From assembly GCA_963210315.1 (NCBI GenBank), contig OY723271.1:2170001-2234000 (forward strand): 64,000 nucleotides of DNA. The letters are read 5' to 3'. The translations under genes were made by a program, and so were the position numbers. The stretch comes from Rhynchopus euleeides (taxonomy: Eukaryota > Euglenozoa > Diplonemea > Diplonemida > Diplonemidae). Numbering within the stretch: the first letter of the stretch is position 1; every line of letters begins with the position of its first letter. Under the pieces are notes generated by a model, which ran no database searches, was not told the DNA's origin, and saw only the letters and a list, made by a program, of their open reading frames with translations. This document shows, piece by piece, positions 30,088 to 39,780 of this stretch.

Positions 30088-30147
30088 CTGTCCAGCATCA
30101 GTAGAGTGTCCAGTCTGGCGGACGACTGCTACTGTCCGCCCGGGCCC

Positions 30148-33100
30148 TCACACCGGTGATTCCGGCTCTCCTCGCGAGTGCCGAGTGACCCCCACCTCCA
30201 GCTTGTCGACTGCCGCGTTGGCGGCGGCGTCCGCGTCCGCATTCCACTTTCGGCCCACGTGCACGAGAGTGATCTGTGTGCCGGCCGCCCGCAGGGCGGC
30301 GATGCGTTCTCTGGCCTTGACGTACAGCGGGCGGAGCTTCTTGCTCCGGCACATGGTGTCGGTGTTGACCTGGTCCGCAACCAGCTGACTATCGCCATAC
30401 ACCACCACCTCGCCCACCGGCGGGTGGTCAATCAGTTCATCTAGGCAGAGCAGTAGACCCGCGTACTCCGCCTCGTTCACAGTGCACCCCTGCGCCAGTC
30501 TGCTCTGCGCGGTCCACACCACCACACCACTCGCGGTTTTGCGCACTGCACCCGCACCCGTGCCCGCCCGCTTCTTGGCAGTGCCCTTCCCCCGTCTGAG
30601 GGACCCGTCGAAGAAAAGGGTTTCCACCCCACTCCGCGGTTGGGGCTCAGCTCGTGCCACCACATGACCAGCCGCCGCGGCCTCGTACACGGCTCTCCTC
30701 TCGTCGCGGCCCGCCTCTTGGACCAGAACCTCCATCGTGGTCCAGCTCGGGCGCGGTGTCAGCGACGCGGCCTCTCGCACTTGCTCCTTCAGCCTAGTGA
30801 GCATCGCTTCGACCGCCTGCGTGCACAGCAAGCGAGGACGCCGGTTCAGCCCGCCGCACTGCAGCTGTCCGATGAAGGGCTCCAGAGGCTTGCACTTGGA
30901 CTCCCCGCCCTTCTTCCCCGGGTGGATGTACTCACCGGGTCCCGCAATGGCTTCACATGTGCGCATCCAGGCAGCCATCAGCGTACCCTTGTCCCTCGCA
31001 GTCAGGGCCCGCTGCCCCTTCTTCTTGCTCCCCGGCGAGAACACGACGTCGACGCCGGTGAACACCTCGAAGTCCACCGCGAGTTCCAACCAGGATACGT
31101 GGTACTTGCGGTTGTTTTCGTCGTCCGGCCACTTCAGCTGCCTCCACCAGTCGCGGACCGCGAAATAGGCCGGCACCCCAGCCACCTTAGACCAGGCTTG
31201 CGGCGGCAGGGCATCAGGGAGCTTGTCGTAGGTCTCAAGGGGTTCCTCAGGGTCCCAACCCCAAGGAAAGGGCTCGCGTACCGACACCCCTGTGGCCGGT
31301 TCAGCCTCGCGCTGCTTGAGGAGTCGCTCCCTCTGGAGGATAATCTCCGTGTACAGTCCAAGCAGCTGCCGCAGGCACTTCGCATTGCCGTGTCCCTGCC
31401 GCATCACAAACCCCAGCGGCAGAATCCCGTTCCGAGCCAAGCAGGGGGGCCAGTTGGTCCTGTCCGCCGCCACCACATCCCGATACGCCGGTAGCCGGCG
31501 GTAGTCCGCCGTCGCCTCGCAGCGCCACCACATGTGTTCGTGGTCCTCCTTCTCGAGCCCACACAACTTACACATGCCATTCCCCTGCTTGTAATGGCGG
31601 AGGCGGCGGTCTTCGGTGACCTGGTCTCCAGCGATGATCGCCCGCATGATTCCCGCACGGTATGGTTCCGGTTCCCCCGACCACACTCGGGTGACAGCCA
31701 TGTAGTCGACCCCGTCGCGCATGCCCGTCGTGTCTTCCCGTTTCTTTGCAGCAATCTCCCGCCACCTGGCCGCACGAACCATCTCACGCAGGTCGTGCAA
31801 CACCGCAGGTCGATCCTCGCACCCGAGATCGATCGCCTTGTCGGAGTCACGTGCCTTGAGGCGCCCCGCATCGGGCCACTTCCAGCGCAGGTCCGAGAGC
31901 GCCGTCTGTACCAGGGCCACCGGCCCGGGAGTCGCCGCCTTGATCTCCGCAGCCGTCAGCGCACCGGCCCTGCTCGGCCCCCGTGGACCCCTCGCGGGGG
32001 TGCGTAGGCTTCTGATCTCAGTCACCAGCTGCCAGAGATCCGGGCATCTGTGGCGCACGGTGTGCATCGCCACCAGTCGTTGGTACTGGATGTAGGACGT
32101 CGGGTCCACGCGGTGAGCCGGGCACAGCAAGTTGCGCACGATCATCGGGCATCGCCGTGCCTTCTGAAACTTCCACAGCACACGCATGACAGCCATGTCA
32201 AGGGAGCTCAAGGTGCCCCACAGCGGGTTGGCTGTGTGGATCGCGGCGAAGGCCATCGGCATCACCATCGTCGCGAGAATCTTCGCCTTGGCCGGGAACC
32301 CCAGGTTGAGGTATTTCGCTTCCAGGCGGCGGCACACCTCAATTGCCTGTTTGACACGCTTGTCACAGATCCCCGAGATCTTCTCCCGCGACACCAGACA
32401 GATCTGCGCCCCAAGGTCCTTTATCTCGCCTCTGGCTTGCACGATGGGCTCCCCTTGGAGAACTAGAGTCAGCGTCTCCCCCGGGTCGGTGGAGAAGCAT
32501 CTCCCCTTTGTCCCGTACCGCAGGTCCGTCAGCTCCGAGAACTCCTCGGTGAGCCGTAGCCCCCTCCGGATCTTGGCGAGGTCTGTGTCCAGCAACTTCT
32601 TGTCGTCAGCGTAGAGGCCGGTTCCACACTGTGCCTCTGCTCGGACCACCCTGTCCCACACCGCCATCACGGGGTTCAGCCACAGTACAGACAGGGGGCA
32701 CCCCTGGAGGATCCCGTTGAAGGCGGCGAAGGGTTGACCCACCGAACCCTGCACTTTAAACCGCCTCCTGAGGCCATGGTACATCGCCCGGGAGGGCCGC
32801 CGCACTCTGTCGTCGAGACCCATCATTTCCAGGAGGCCGAAGATGATATCCCATGGCACCGAGTCAAAGCACTTTTTGACGTCGAGGAGAACCCCACGCA
32901 GAGGCACGCCCGTCAGGGATGCTTTCTCAGCTAGCAGCGCAGTCTTCATGTACGCCCCGAAAGCACCCTTGCCCGTACGGAAGCCGTACATGCTGTCAGT
33001 CGCCCACTCCTCCTGCCAGACCATCAGTTGGCTTACCCTGGCTTTCGCCCACACCCTGTATATCACCGACATGACCGTAATAGGGCGATGGTCCAGCGGG

Positions 33101-35805
33101 TCGGGGTCCTCCTCCTTCGGGATCATCGATACAGTCGCCGACAGCAGAGCTTCGGGCCACTCACCCGACAGCTCCACGCCATTCAGAACTTCCGCCAGGG
33201 CTGCGTAGAACGCCCGCGGCAACAGCTTCAGCTCCTCAGCGTACCAGCCGTCCGTGCCTGGCGCCTTCCCCGAGCCCATGTCCGCAGCCGCCATGTGCAG
33301 TTGCTCCCCACTCAGAGGCTGGAGGGGCAGCGGAACCTCAGGGATGTAGGCGGCGTAACGCTCCTTGAACAGCTCCCACGAGGGGCCTCCATCGCGGTGG
33401 CGTTGCATGATGGGGAGCCATGCGTCCAGGAGCCAGCTGTCCATCACCGACCGATCGGTCGTTTCCTCATCCTGGCGACGCATCAGCACCGACGTGCGTG
33501 GCGGGCCCCGGAGCCTCCGGTAGATCTTCCCGGGGTTCCGATGCCAGGAGGTGTGGGTCTCCCGCATGTACAGGCGGCGCCGCCGCACCGTCATCAGCTT
33601 CCGCTCCTTCTCGAGGGCGCGGTCGCACGCGGCCCGCACCAGCTCCAGCTCCCCCCGCGTCGGGGTCACCGGCTCCACGCGGCCTAGGAGCTCGGACGCC
33701 GCAGTGCGCACCTTCTCCCATGCCCCCCTGACGGAGACTGGCATCGCACCTCCCACAGCACGGCGCTCCACCTCCCGGATCCTGCCCATCATGTCGAGGA
33801 GGCAGATCATCTTGCGGGTCAGGGCCCCGTCGTGACCCCAGCGTTGCCTGCCACATAGCCACTCCTGGCGGACCACCGCGGCGACACCCTTTTTGCGAGC
33901 CAGCGCTGCGGTCTTCGCCGACCCCTCGGCGTCCCGCGGCTCGCACGCGTGCACGGCCAGAAAGCTCGACGCAGCGGAGCACCATGTCTGCCAACGCTCT
34001 TCAACGTTCCCAGCTGGATCCCATTGGCGGGTCAGGGTGTCACACACCTTTGCCGCCGCCTCCCGCAACGCGGGCTTCTCGTCCCTGCCGACCCGCCTGA
34101 GCGGCAGGATGGCCGGTACTGCGAGGCGGTCCACCCTTTGCCGGTACGCGAGCGTCCCGAAGCTCGCGTCCACCTGTCTGTGGGTCGGGATGTTCTTATC
34201 GTCCGATACACAGAGCGTCTCCAGGCCGCTGATCGCCACGTGGTTGGCGAGCACCAGGTCAATCCTAGACGCCGAGCGTCCCTCCGGTCCATCAGGGCTC
34301 CCGGTGTAGCAGGTAGGGTCCGGAGTTGTACCCTGAGCATCAGCCGCGACTTGTGCACAGTCGAACCATCGGCCCGACGCCAGGTGCGTACTCAGCACTG
34401 TACTGGCCGAAGGGTCAGGCGGACAGTTAAAATCACCAGTGATAATCACCGGCACGTCGCCCAGCAACACCGCCTCATCGAACACATCAGCGAAGAAGTC
34501 CTCCCGCTCTTCCGCAAGGTCCGGAGTAGCCCCTGTTTTCGCATAGACGACGAAGACGTGCAGGAACAGCTTCCCCGTGCCGTATGCCACTTTGGCGTGG
34601 AGGAACCTGCAGGATTCCCGCAACTGCAGGGCCCCGGCAGTGTTCACCCGGACGCACGGAATCCCACGTCGCACCAGGAGTCCGACCCCGAGGACCTGGC
34701 CTGACTCACCCCGAGCATCGCCGCGGTATGGCACGTCGTCTCCCCAGAGAGCCTTGTACCCGGCCTTCCATGCCTGAGCCGTCATGGAGTCCCGCGCCCC
34801 TTCAGTCAGCCTTGTCTCTTGCAGCGCAACCATATCCACATCCCACCGGAAGACACTCGGACAGTGTTTCTGCAGAGAGGTCACGTTGGCCGACCGGAGG
34901 AGTATCCGCCCTCCCCCTCCGGAGGTCGGAGAGAGCACTTCAGTCGTAGTCGCGGCAGGAGCCGGGGTCGCACGCGGAGGTACAGCATCCGCCCGCCGCA
35001 CCTGGGCAGCAGCCCCAGCACCCAACGGGGAGACCGGCCGCTGCAGCACGCGTACACGGCGCCCACCTCTGGTGCGCCGGGGGCCAGGCGTGTCCGTCTG
35101 CCCACGAAGCTCGGGCAGCGGCACCGCGGCCAGTTCGGGATCCTGTCCACGCTGTTCCAGGACCTGGAGGGTCGACAGAGGGAGCCGAAGTTGGTCGTAG
35201 TGATGCGGCCTGAACGTTACCACCAGACGCCTGGTCGCGCCCGGACATCTCCCCAGGCGAATCAGCCCCTCCGGGTTCCCCACGTTCAGCGCCCAGATGT
35301 CTGCGTTCAGGACCTGCGCCGCCGCCTGCAGGGTCAACTCGTCGCCGTAAGCGCCCGGTACGCGCATACCTTCCACATAGGCGGCGGGGTCCTCATGCGC
35401 ATCAAGGAGGAGTTGAAGGCCCTCGATGCTCTCCAGCCAGTCGCACACCGCCGTCCGCAACCCGGCATGCTCCCAGTCACCAACTTGCCCCGACAGCGCG
35501 TGGAACTGGCAGTTCCCATCTCCTGGCACACGCACGACCTGCCCCAGCAGGCGGGAGCTCTCTTCCGCCAGCCACGCGTCCTGGAGCTCTATACGCTCCA
35601 GGGGGTCCACCTCATCGTCATCACCGCCACCAAGGAAAAGGCGGCGCACACGCACACCACGCAAAATCGGGTCCTTATGGCCCCAGTGTCGCATTGCCGG
35701 GCGCGTCTGCGCGCTGCCCAGCCCCATTTCGCCGCACGACTGGCGACTCACGCACGACTTACACCACTCCACAAATCCGCACACAGTGTCAGCAGACCCG
35801 CTCAT
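30148..35805 (-). CDS. OTU-LINE ORF2: OTU protease, AP endonuclease, RT, zinc knuckle, RNase H (1,885 aa)
   Basis: Replication protein of the element. Approximate residues: an OTU-family cysteine protease domain (GDGNCQFHAL near 95, GAYGDEL, HHYDQL near 200), AP endonuclease (ANVTSLQ near 300, LQETRL, GDFNCP near 457, SRIDLVL), reverse transcriptase (SMIPKEEDPDPLDHRPI, LDVKKCFDSV, GILQGCPLSV, YADD near 1065), a CKLCG-x9-H-MWWRC knuckle near 1413, and RNase H (FFDGSL near 1731, NEAEYAG, GDSQLV near 1803, HVGRKWNADAD near 1850). All catalytic motifs appear intact. The start ATG overlaps the ORF1 stop (ATGA), suggesting termination-reinitiation. The GDSQ and HVxRxxNxxAD wording marks the plant/archaeal RNase H type. 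Confidence 0.92.
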   Translation of the reverse strand: MSGSADTVCGFVEWCKSCVSRQSCGEMGLGSAQTRPAMRHWGHKDPILRGVRVRRLFLGGGDDDEVDPLERIELQDAWLAEESSRLLGQVVRVPGDGNCQFHALSGQVGDWEHAGLRTAVCDWLESIEGLQLLLDAHEDPAAYVEGMRVPGAYGDELTLQAAAQVLNADIWALNVGNPEGLIRLGRCPGATRRLVVTFRPHHYDQLRLPLSTLQVLEQRGQDPELAAVPLPELRGQTDTPGPRRTRGGRRVRVLQRPVSPLGAGAAAQVRRADAVPPRATPAPAATTTEVLSPTSGGGGRILLRSANVTSLQKHCPSVFRWDVDMVALQETRLTEGARDSMTAQAWKAGYKALWGDDVPYRGDARGESGQVLGVGLLVRRGIPCVRVNTAGALQLRESCRFLHAKVAYGTGKLFLHVFVVYAKTGATPDLAEEREDFFADVFDEAVLLGDVPVIITGDFNCPPDPSASTVLSTHLASGRWFDCAQVAADAQGTTPDPTCYTGSPDGPEGRSASRIDLVLANHVAISGLETLCVSDDKNIPTHRQVDASFGTLAYRQRVDRLAVPAILPLRRVGRDEKPALREAAAKVCDTLTRQWDPAGNVEERWQTWCSAASSFLAVHACEPRDAEGSAKTAALARKKGVAAVVRQEWLCGRQRWGHDGALTRKMICLLDMMGRIREVERRAVGGAMPVSVRGAWEKVRTAASELLGRVEPVTPTRGELELVRAACDRALEKERKLMTVRRRRLYMRETHTSWHRNPGKIYRRLRGPPRTSVLMRRQDEETTDRSVMDSWLLDAWLPIMQRHRDGGPSWELFKERYAAYIPEVPLPLQPLSGEQLHMAAADMGSGKAPGTDGWYAEELKLLPRAFYAALAEVLNGVELSGEWPEALLSATVSMIPKEEDPDPLDHRPITVMSVIYRVWAKARVSQLMVWQEEWATDSMYGFRTGKGAFGAYMKTALLAEKASLTGVPLRGVLLDVKKCFDSVPWDIIFGLLEMMGLDDRVRRPSRAMYHGLRRRFKVQGSVGQPFAAFNGILQGCPLSVLWLNPVMAVWDRVVRAEAQCGTGLYADDKKLLDTDLAKIRRGLRLTEEFSELTDLRYGTKGRCFSTDPGETLTLVLQGEPIVQARGEIKDLGAQICLVSREKISGICDKRVKQAIEVCRRLEAKYLNLGFPAKAKILATMVMPMAFAAIHTANPLWGTLSSLDMAVMRVLWKFQKARRCPMIVRNLLCPAHRVDPTSYIQYQRLVAMHTVRHRCPDLWQLVTEIRSLRTPARGPRGPSRAGALTAAEIKAATPGPVALVQTALSDLRWKWPDAGRLKARDSDKAIDLGCEDRPAVLHDLREMVRAARWREIAAKKREDTTGMRDGVDYMAVTRVWSGEPEPYRAGIMRAIIAGDQVTEDRRLRHYKQGNGMCKLCGLEKEDHEHMWWRCEATADYRRLPAYRDVVAADRTNWPPCLARNGILPLGFVMRQGHGNAKCLRQLLGLYTEIILQRERLLKQREAEPATGVSVREPFPWGWDPEEPLETYDKLPDALPPQAWSKVAGVPAYFAVRDWWRQLKWPDDENNRKYHVSWLELAVDFEVFTGVDVVFSPGSKKKGQRALTARDKGTLMAAWMRTCEAIAGPGEYIHPGKKGGESKCKPLEPFIGQLQCGGLNRRPRLLCTQAVEAMLTRLKEQVREAASLTPRPSWTTMEVLVQEAGRDERRAVYEAAAAGHVVARAEPQPRSGVETLFFDGSLRRGKGTAKKRAGTGAGAVRKTASGVVVWTAQSRLAQGCTVNEAEYAGLLLCLDELIDHPPVGEVVVYGDSQLVADQVNTDTMCRSKKLRPLYVKARERIAALRAAGTQITLVHVGRKWNADADAAANAAVDKLEVGVTRHSRGEPESPV

Positions 35806-38165
35806 CTGCCGCCGTGCCTGCCCGAGGCCCGGCCCCGGCGGTCCTTGTCCTTCCGGGCCGGCGACTCCGACCGCCCCGACCTCGGCCGCTGCGCTTCCAG
35901 CAGGTCGAGGATGCGGTCCTGTGATGCCTGCATCCGCTTGCCCTGCTCGATCATCTGACCCTCGAGACGTGATGATTGTGCCGCAAGGTCCTGTTCCAGC
36001 TTGGCGCTGCGCGCATCCAACCGTTCCCACCGCACTTGCACTTCTTGCCGGAGGCTCCCCGCATCGCGGCATGCTTCTTCCACAGTCGAGAGGCGTGACA
36101 GGGCCACCTCGACCTGGCCAGCGAGAATGGCCAGGGTTTCCGACTGGGAGTCCAGCTTCGCTCTCGCCTGCAGGTCCTGTAGCGGCGGCGGCTGAGGCCG
36201 AGCCTGTTGCTGTTGTTGTTGTTGCTGCTGCGGTGGCTGTTGTTGACGCGGCCGCTGCCCCGTTTGCGGCGAGGGTTGCGGCTGTGCCATACTCGCTGCC
36301 CCCAGCCAGGCTCCCGAGCGCTGCACCGCAACTGCCGGACCAGTGTGCCCAGCAGACGCTGTGCGTCGCTGCTTCGCCGGAGGTGCAGAGGCTGCGCGCC
36401 TTGCGCCCTTCCTCAGACGCTTGGCGCTGGGCGGGGCGACCTGCATCACTGCCAGGTCGCCGGTCGCCCACTGCTGCGGGTCCTGCGCGGCCTCCACCGT
36501 CCAGACCCCCCGGAAGAGGTGACACGGGGTCACCTTCCACCCCATCGCGTCGGACAGCTGCTGCTCGAGCTCGGCGCCCCGCATCCCCCGCGCACCCGAC
36601 ACCGCGTAGCGGCGGCCTCGCGCTGCTATCCCAAGGGCCTGCCTGGCAAGCTGGCCCTTTCCCGCCACGACGCGCACACCCTTCTTGTGGCCGACGTGCC
36701 ACGCAGCCCCCAGCCACCAGTCTGCCCCCCGGTGCGCTTCCAGGGAGGCCTCCTGCTCCTCCGACACCAGCCACACCACCTCAGCGCCCTTGTCCCGGGA
36801 GGGGTGGCGGCGGACGTACACCTTCTCAATGCCACTCTGGCGGAGGATATCGTCGACCAGGTTGGGCGGGGCCAGACCCGTCGCCCGGCGCACATCGCCA
36901 TCCGTGGCGACCCGAACCCGCACCAGCTGCCTCGCTGAGGCCCAGCCCCGAAGCGCATCCTCCGAGCCGTCCTTGGCGGCCATCGCCAGGACCAGCTCTT
37001 CCCGTGGCGCCTGGACGGGCGCATTGCCCGCCTGCGACGTGGGCGTCGCGTCCCCGGCGATCCACAGCTCGCGCAGGGTCACACCCTGGGCGCGGCCCTG
37101 CCCCAGCAGGCGCACCCGCGCACGCGAAGCCACACTGCCCGGCAGGGGGTCGAGGGAGCAGTAGGTCCTGCCCCTCCGGAGACCCTGCGCTGCCACCGCC
37201 TCCTTCCCGTGCGGCACGAGGCACACCCCGCCTTCCGCCTCAGCGTCCCACGCCACCAGCTCCACGTCCCAGTCCTCCTGGCGGAGTGCCCACGGTCCCC
37301 ATTGCCCAGTCGGGCGGGCCCCGGAGGCAGTACGGGGGAGGGGCACCTTCATCGTGGCCCCCGCATCCGGATCCTGCGGGATGTCCTTCGCATCCTCCTC
37401 AGCCACCGAGGACCCGGCACCCGACGCGGACGGTAGCACCGTTGCGTAGTGCGACCCGCAGACGTACGCGATGCGGATGCACGGCCTGCCCTGCGACTCC
37501 CCACGGGACTGGACGGTCAGTTTCCCGTCCCGAAGCCGGAAAACTTCGGCATGCCTGCCGATCCGCCTCAGCAGTGCGTCCAGCTGCACCGCGTCCCCCC
37601 ACGTGCCCGAGCGAGCGACCCGGGCGACGTACTCCTGGTAGTCTCCCTCAACCAGGGGGGCGTACCTGTCCTGCCCGGACCGCAGCTCCAGCACCGTCGC
37701 CGCCCGATACGCTGCATGCCCGTGCGGCGTCCCGTGCAACGCTTTGCAAATTGCCCTGTACAGGCAGTTGCCATCGCCCTGCACGTCCCGGACCGTCAAC
37801 CCAGCCGGATGCAGTGCACGCCTCATCGATGACAGGACGAAGCCCGCCGACTCACCGCCCCCTCCAGTCATGGCGTCCCCCAGCCGTGTCTTGCTTACTC
37901 CACAGGCCCCCTTCAGGGTCTGGAGAACCAACGCGCCAAATCGCCACAGCGACGGGGGGGACTGCACCGTCAGGAACTTCCCACGGTGGCCCAAGGCACG
38001 GCGGGCGGCCCGTGCTGACGGGAGCCGCCAGCGGTGTGGGGGGTAAAAACGTGCAGATCCCTCCTGCCCGCTGCCCTCCACGCGCCAACCGAGGAGTGCC
38101 GCATCCAACCACTGGATACGCATCCCCCTCACATCCTTCGGATCCGCTTTAGTCGCGCCGCCCAT
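35802..38165 (-). CDS. OTU-LINE ORF1: OTU protease plus coiled-coil protein (787 aa)
   Basis: First ORF of the element; the start is the first ATG downstream of the insertion boundary. It carries an OTU-like domain in its N-terminal third (QGDGNCLYRAICKALHG, GTWGDAVQLDALLRRIG, CGSHYATVLP), with the Asp, Cys and His of an OTU active site present. After a long middle region without known domains come a poly-Gln tract (QQQPPQQQQQQQQQ), a C-terminal coiled coil of about 90 residues and a basic Arg/Ser tail. ORF1 proteins normally bind the element RNA; an OTU domain here could remove ubiquitin from it or from host factors (inference). It ends at TGA 35802-35804, overlapping the ORF2 start. Confidence 0.88.
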   Translation of the reverse strand: MGGATKADPKDVRGMRIQWLDAALLGWRVEGSGQEGSARFYPPHRWRLPSARAARRALGHRGKFLTVQSPPSLWRFGALVLQTLKGACGVSKTRLGDAMTGGGGESAGFVLSSMRRALHPAGLTVRDVQGDGNCLYRAICKALHGTPHGHAAYRAATVLELRSGQDRYAPLVEGDYQEYVARVARSGTWGDAVQLDALLRRIGRHAEVFRLRDGKLTVQSRGESQGRPCIRIAYVCGSHYATVLPSASGAGSSVAEEDAKDIPQDPDAGATMKVPLPRTASGARPTGQWGPWALRQEDWDVELVAWDAEAEGGVCLVPHGKEAVAAQGLRRGRTYCSLDPLPGSVASRARVRLLGQGRAQGVTLRELWIAGDATPTSQAGNAPVQAPREELVLAMAAKDGSEDALRGWASARQLVRVRVATDGDVRRATGLAPPNLVDDILRQSGIEKVYVRRHPSRDKGAEVVWLVSEEQEASLEAHRGADWWLGAAWHVGHKKGVRVVAGKGQLARQALGIAARGRRYAVSGARGMRGAELEQQLSDAMGWKVTPCHLFRGVWTVEAAQDPQQWATGDLAVMQVAPPSAKRLRKGARRAASAPPAKQRRTASAGHTGPAVAVQRSGAWLGAASMAQPQPSPQTGQRPRQQQPPQQQQQQQQQARPQPPPLQDLQARAKLDSQSETLAILAGQVEVALSRLSTVEEACRDAGSLRQEVQVRWERLDARSAKLEQDLAAQSSRLEGQMIEQGKRMQASQDRILDLLEAQRPRSGRSESPARKDKDRRGRASGRHGGR

Positions 38166-38218
38166 TTGAGCGAACACGTCCGGGTGCACCGCGTGGAGGC
38201 GCGGATCCTCACACACCC

Positions 38219-38236
38219 GTTCCTGCCCCAAGGCCC
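38219..38236. repeat. Target-site duplication of the OTU-LINE (5' copy)
   Basis: GTTCCTGCCCCAAGGCCC, identical to 30070-30087. It lies within peroxidase codons for GPWGRN. Confidence 0.92.
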
Positions 38237-39229
38237 ATTTTCAAGGTTGAAGAAGTACTCAACCCCGAAGACGAGGTTGTCGGCCGTCCACTGCCCCTCG
38301 TTGTTGCTGATCTCAAGGTGCATCGCCCCCATGTTGTGTCCTCCCATGAGGGAAACCATCTTTTCCAGGGCATTGGGGTCGTTGTTGAGGGAGATCCCGA
38401 GGTTGCCGAAGCGCTCGAAGAAGTAGTCCAGCGTCTCAGGGTGCGGGAACGCGTCGTTGTTCATGTGCTTCTGCGGCAGGCGCTCGTTGTCCGACATGCA
38501 ACGCTGGTTCGTCTCCGCAGGCACCACAAAGTCGCGGCGCCCAGGGCGGAAGAAGAGCGACGGGGAGCCCATGTACTCCAGCGCCGTGTTGCCTGCCAGC
38601 TGGTACAGGTCTGCGTATGTCACGAACGGGTGTGCCCGCTTCACCGCCTCCAGCGCGTTCACCGCAACATCCACCCCACGGTTGTCCGCAAGCGACAGCT
38701 CCGGGTTGGAGCGGATGCACCCGCCGTTGCTCCCGCCAATCGGCAGCTCCGCCTCGTTGTACGTCGCGAGGCTGTGCCACGCCAGGCGCACCAGCAGCGG
38801 GCGGAACGACCCGGGCTGCTGCTCGATCACCTGCACAATCGTTGCCACCACAGGCAGGTACTGCGCCTGCGACGCTGCAGCAATTGCCTGCCCGGGGCGC
38901 GTCCGTGCGTTCCCGAAGTCCAGCTCGGGCGCAGGCGTCGGTGCGGGAGGTGTCGGTGTCTCCGGCACAGGGGCAGGGGTGGCCGCAGTTGGCACAGGCA
39001 CAGGCACAGTCGTCGTTGCGGGAGGTGTTGCTGTCTGTGGCACAGGGGCAGGAGTGCCCGCAGTCGGCACAGGCGCAGGCACAGGTGTCGCCACAGGTGC
39101 AGGCTCAGGCGTCTGAGGCAGAGGCACTGGTGTGCGCCTCGGGCGGCGCCCACCCCGTCCGCCTCGCTGTGCGTCCACCACAGACGTCCCCATCACGACA
39201 AACGCACAGAACAGCACCGCGCTCCTCAT
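38219..39229 (-). pseudogene. Class I heme peroxidase (ascorbate peroxidase-like), 5' part, interrupted
   Basis: Removes hydrogen peroxide with a small donor such as ascorbate. From ATG 39229: an N-terminal hydrophobic leader (MRSAVLFCAFVVMGTSVVDA), a basic patch, about 70 residues of Pro/Ala/Thr-rich linker, then the peroxidase domain. The distal helix LLVRLAWHSLATYN has the catalytic Arg, Trp and His; YADLYQLAGNTALE and FRPGRRD are class I signatures; the proximal-His motif is LMGGHNMGAMH, and the QWT Trp follows. The gene is cut after GPWGRN by the OTU-LINE; reading on gives 29 foreign residues and a stop at 38129. Truncation loses the C-terminal helices that pack against the heme pocket, so this allele is probably inactive. 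The leader suggests secretion or a membrane-bounded compartment. Confidence 0.9.
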
Positions 39230-39780
39230 ATTGCTTGGTGTCGGGTTGAGTTATCCTGTGCAGGGCATGTGGTGCAGTGTTCGAAACATGATGGACAACA
39301 CGTTTTCAAAGTGGGGTACGCAATTCCATGGATTTAGAGGCGCCGAAAATGCACCACATCAGCCACTTTGCATCACAGGACACAAATCGTCTCCCTCTCA
39401 GAAATGTTGACACTGGCGGACTGGCACATCAATGGACAGAACAATGTTCCGATAACAACACACCCCAGGCCCTGTCACACAACACCGTCTGCCTCGTGCC
39501 TCCTCGGAAGGACTCTCGGGACCCCATCCCTGGCCATCCTTCGACACGGTCGAGGGTACGTGGTGCAAGGGCGAGGCAGTGGAGGCACTGCGAGACGACC
39601 ACCCGCAGGTACGCATCCCCCAGCCCTCCGGGGACGTCTGGCTGCCGCGCGCCCACGCCGACTCGATACGGCTGATGCAGTGACGCGTGGTGGTGGGCGT
39701 GGGTGCCCGCCCCACGGCGGGCCTGGCGAGACGAGGGCTGGATGGCTCTGCGTCTACCCCCCGGATATTTGCCCCCGAGG
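39230..39780. other. Peroxidase upstream region
   Basis: The minus-strand sequence CACATGCCCTGCACAG, about 32 nt before the ATG, could be the splice acceptor. Further upstream no conserved coding region is seen, although 39420-39780 may belong to the LINE fragment that follows. Confidence 0.4.

Larger units (their letters stand above)
30088..38218 (-). mobile_element. OTU-LINE: 8,131-bp dual-OTU non-LTR retrotransposon
   Basis: Full-length element delimited on both sides by an 18-bp target-site duplication. It has two ORFs overlapping as ATGA. Its 3' end has no poly(A): the last 120 nt on the minus strand include a CGGAC...GTCCG hairpin and end GATGCTGGACAG. The 5' UTR before the first ATG is only 53 nt. 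Intact ORFs and an exact duplication point to a recent insertion. The AP endonuclease, RT, zinc-knuckle and plant/archaeal-type RNase H order plus OTU domains recalls Dualen/RandI elements of green algae, but I see no restriction-like endonuclease. Confidence 0.92.

Noticed and set aside
35806..36774. Upstream extension of OTU-LINE ORF2 to 36774
   Set aside because: It lies antiphase over ORF1 with low-complexity Gly/Ala sequence; the ATGA overlap at 35802-35805 is the sensible start.
38166..38231. OTU-LINE ORF1 start at 38231
   Set aside because: That codon is TTG inside the target-site duplication, belonging to the peroxidase gene; the first ATG of the element is at 38165.
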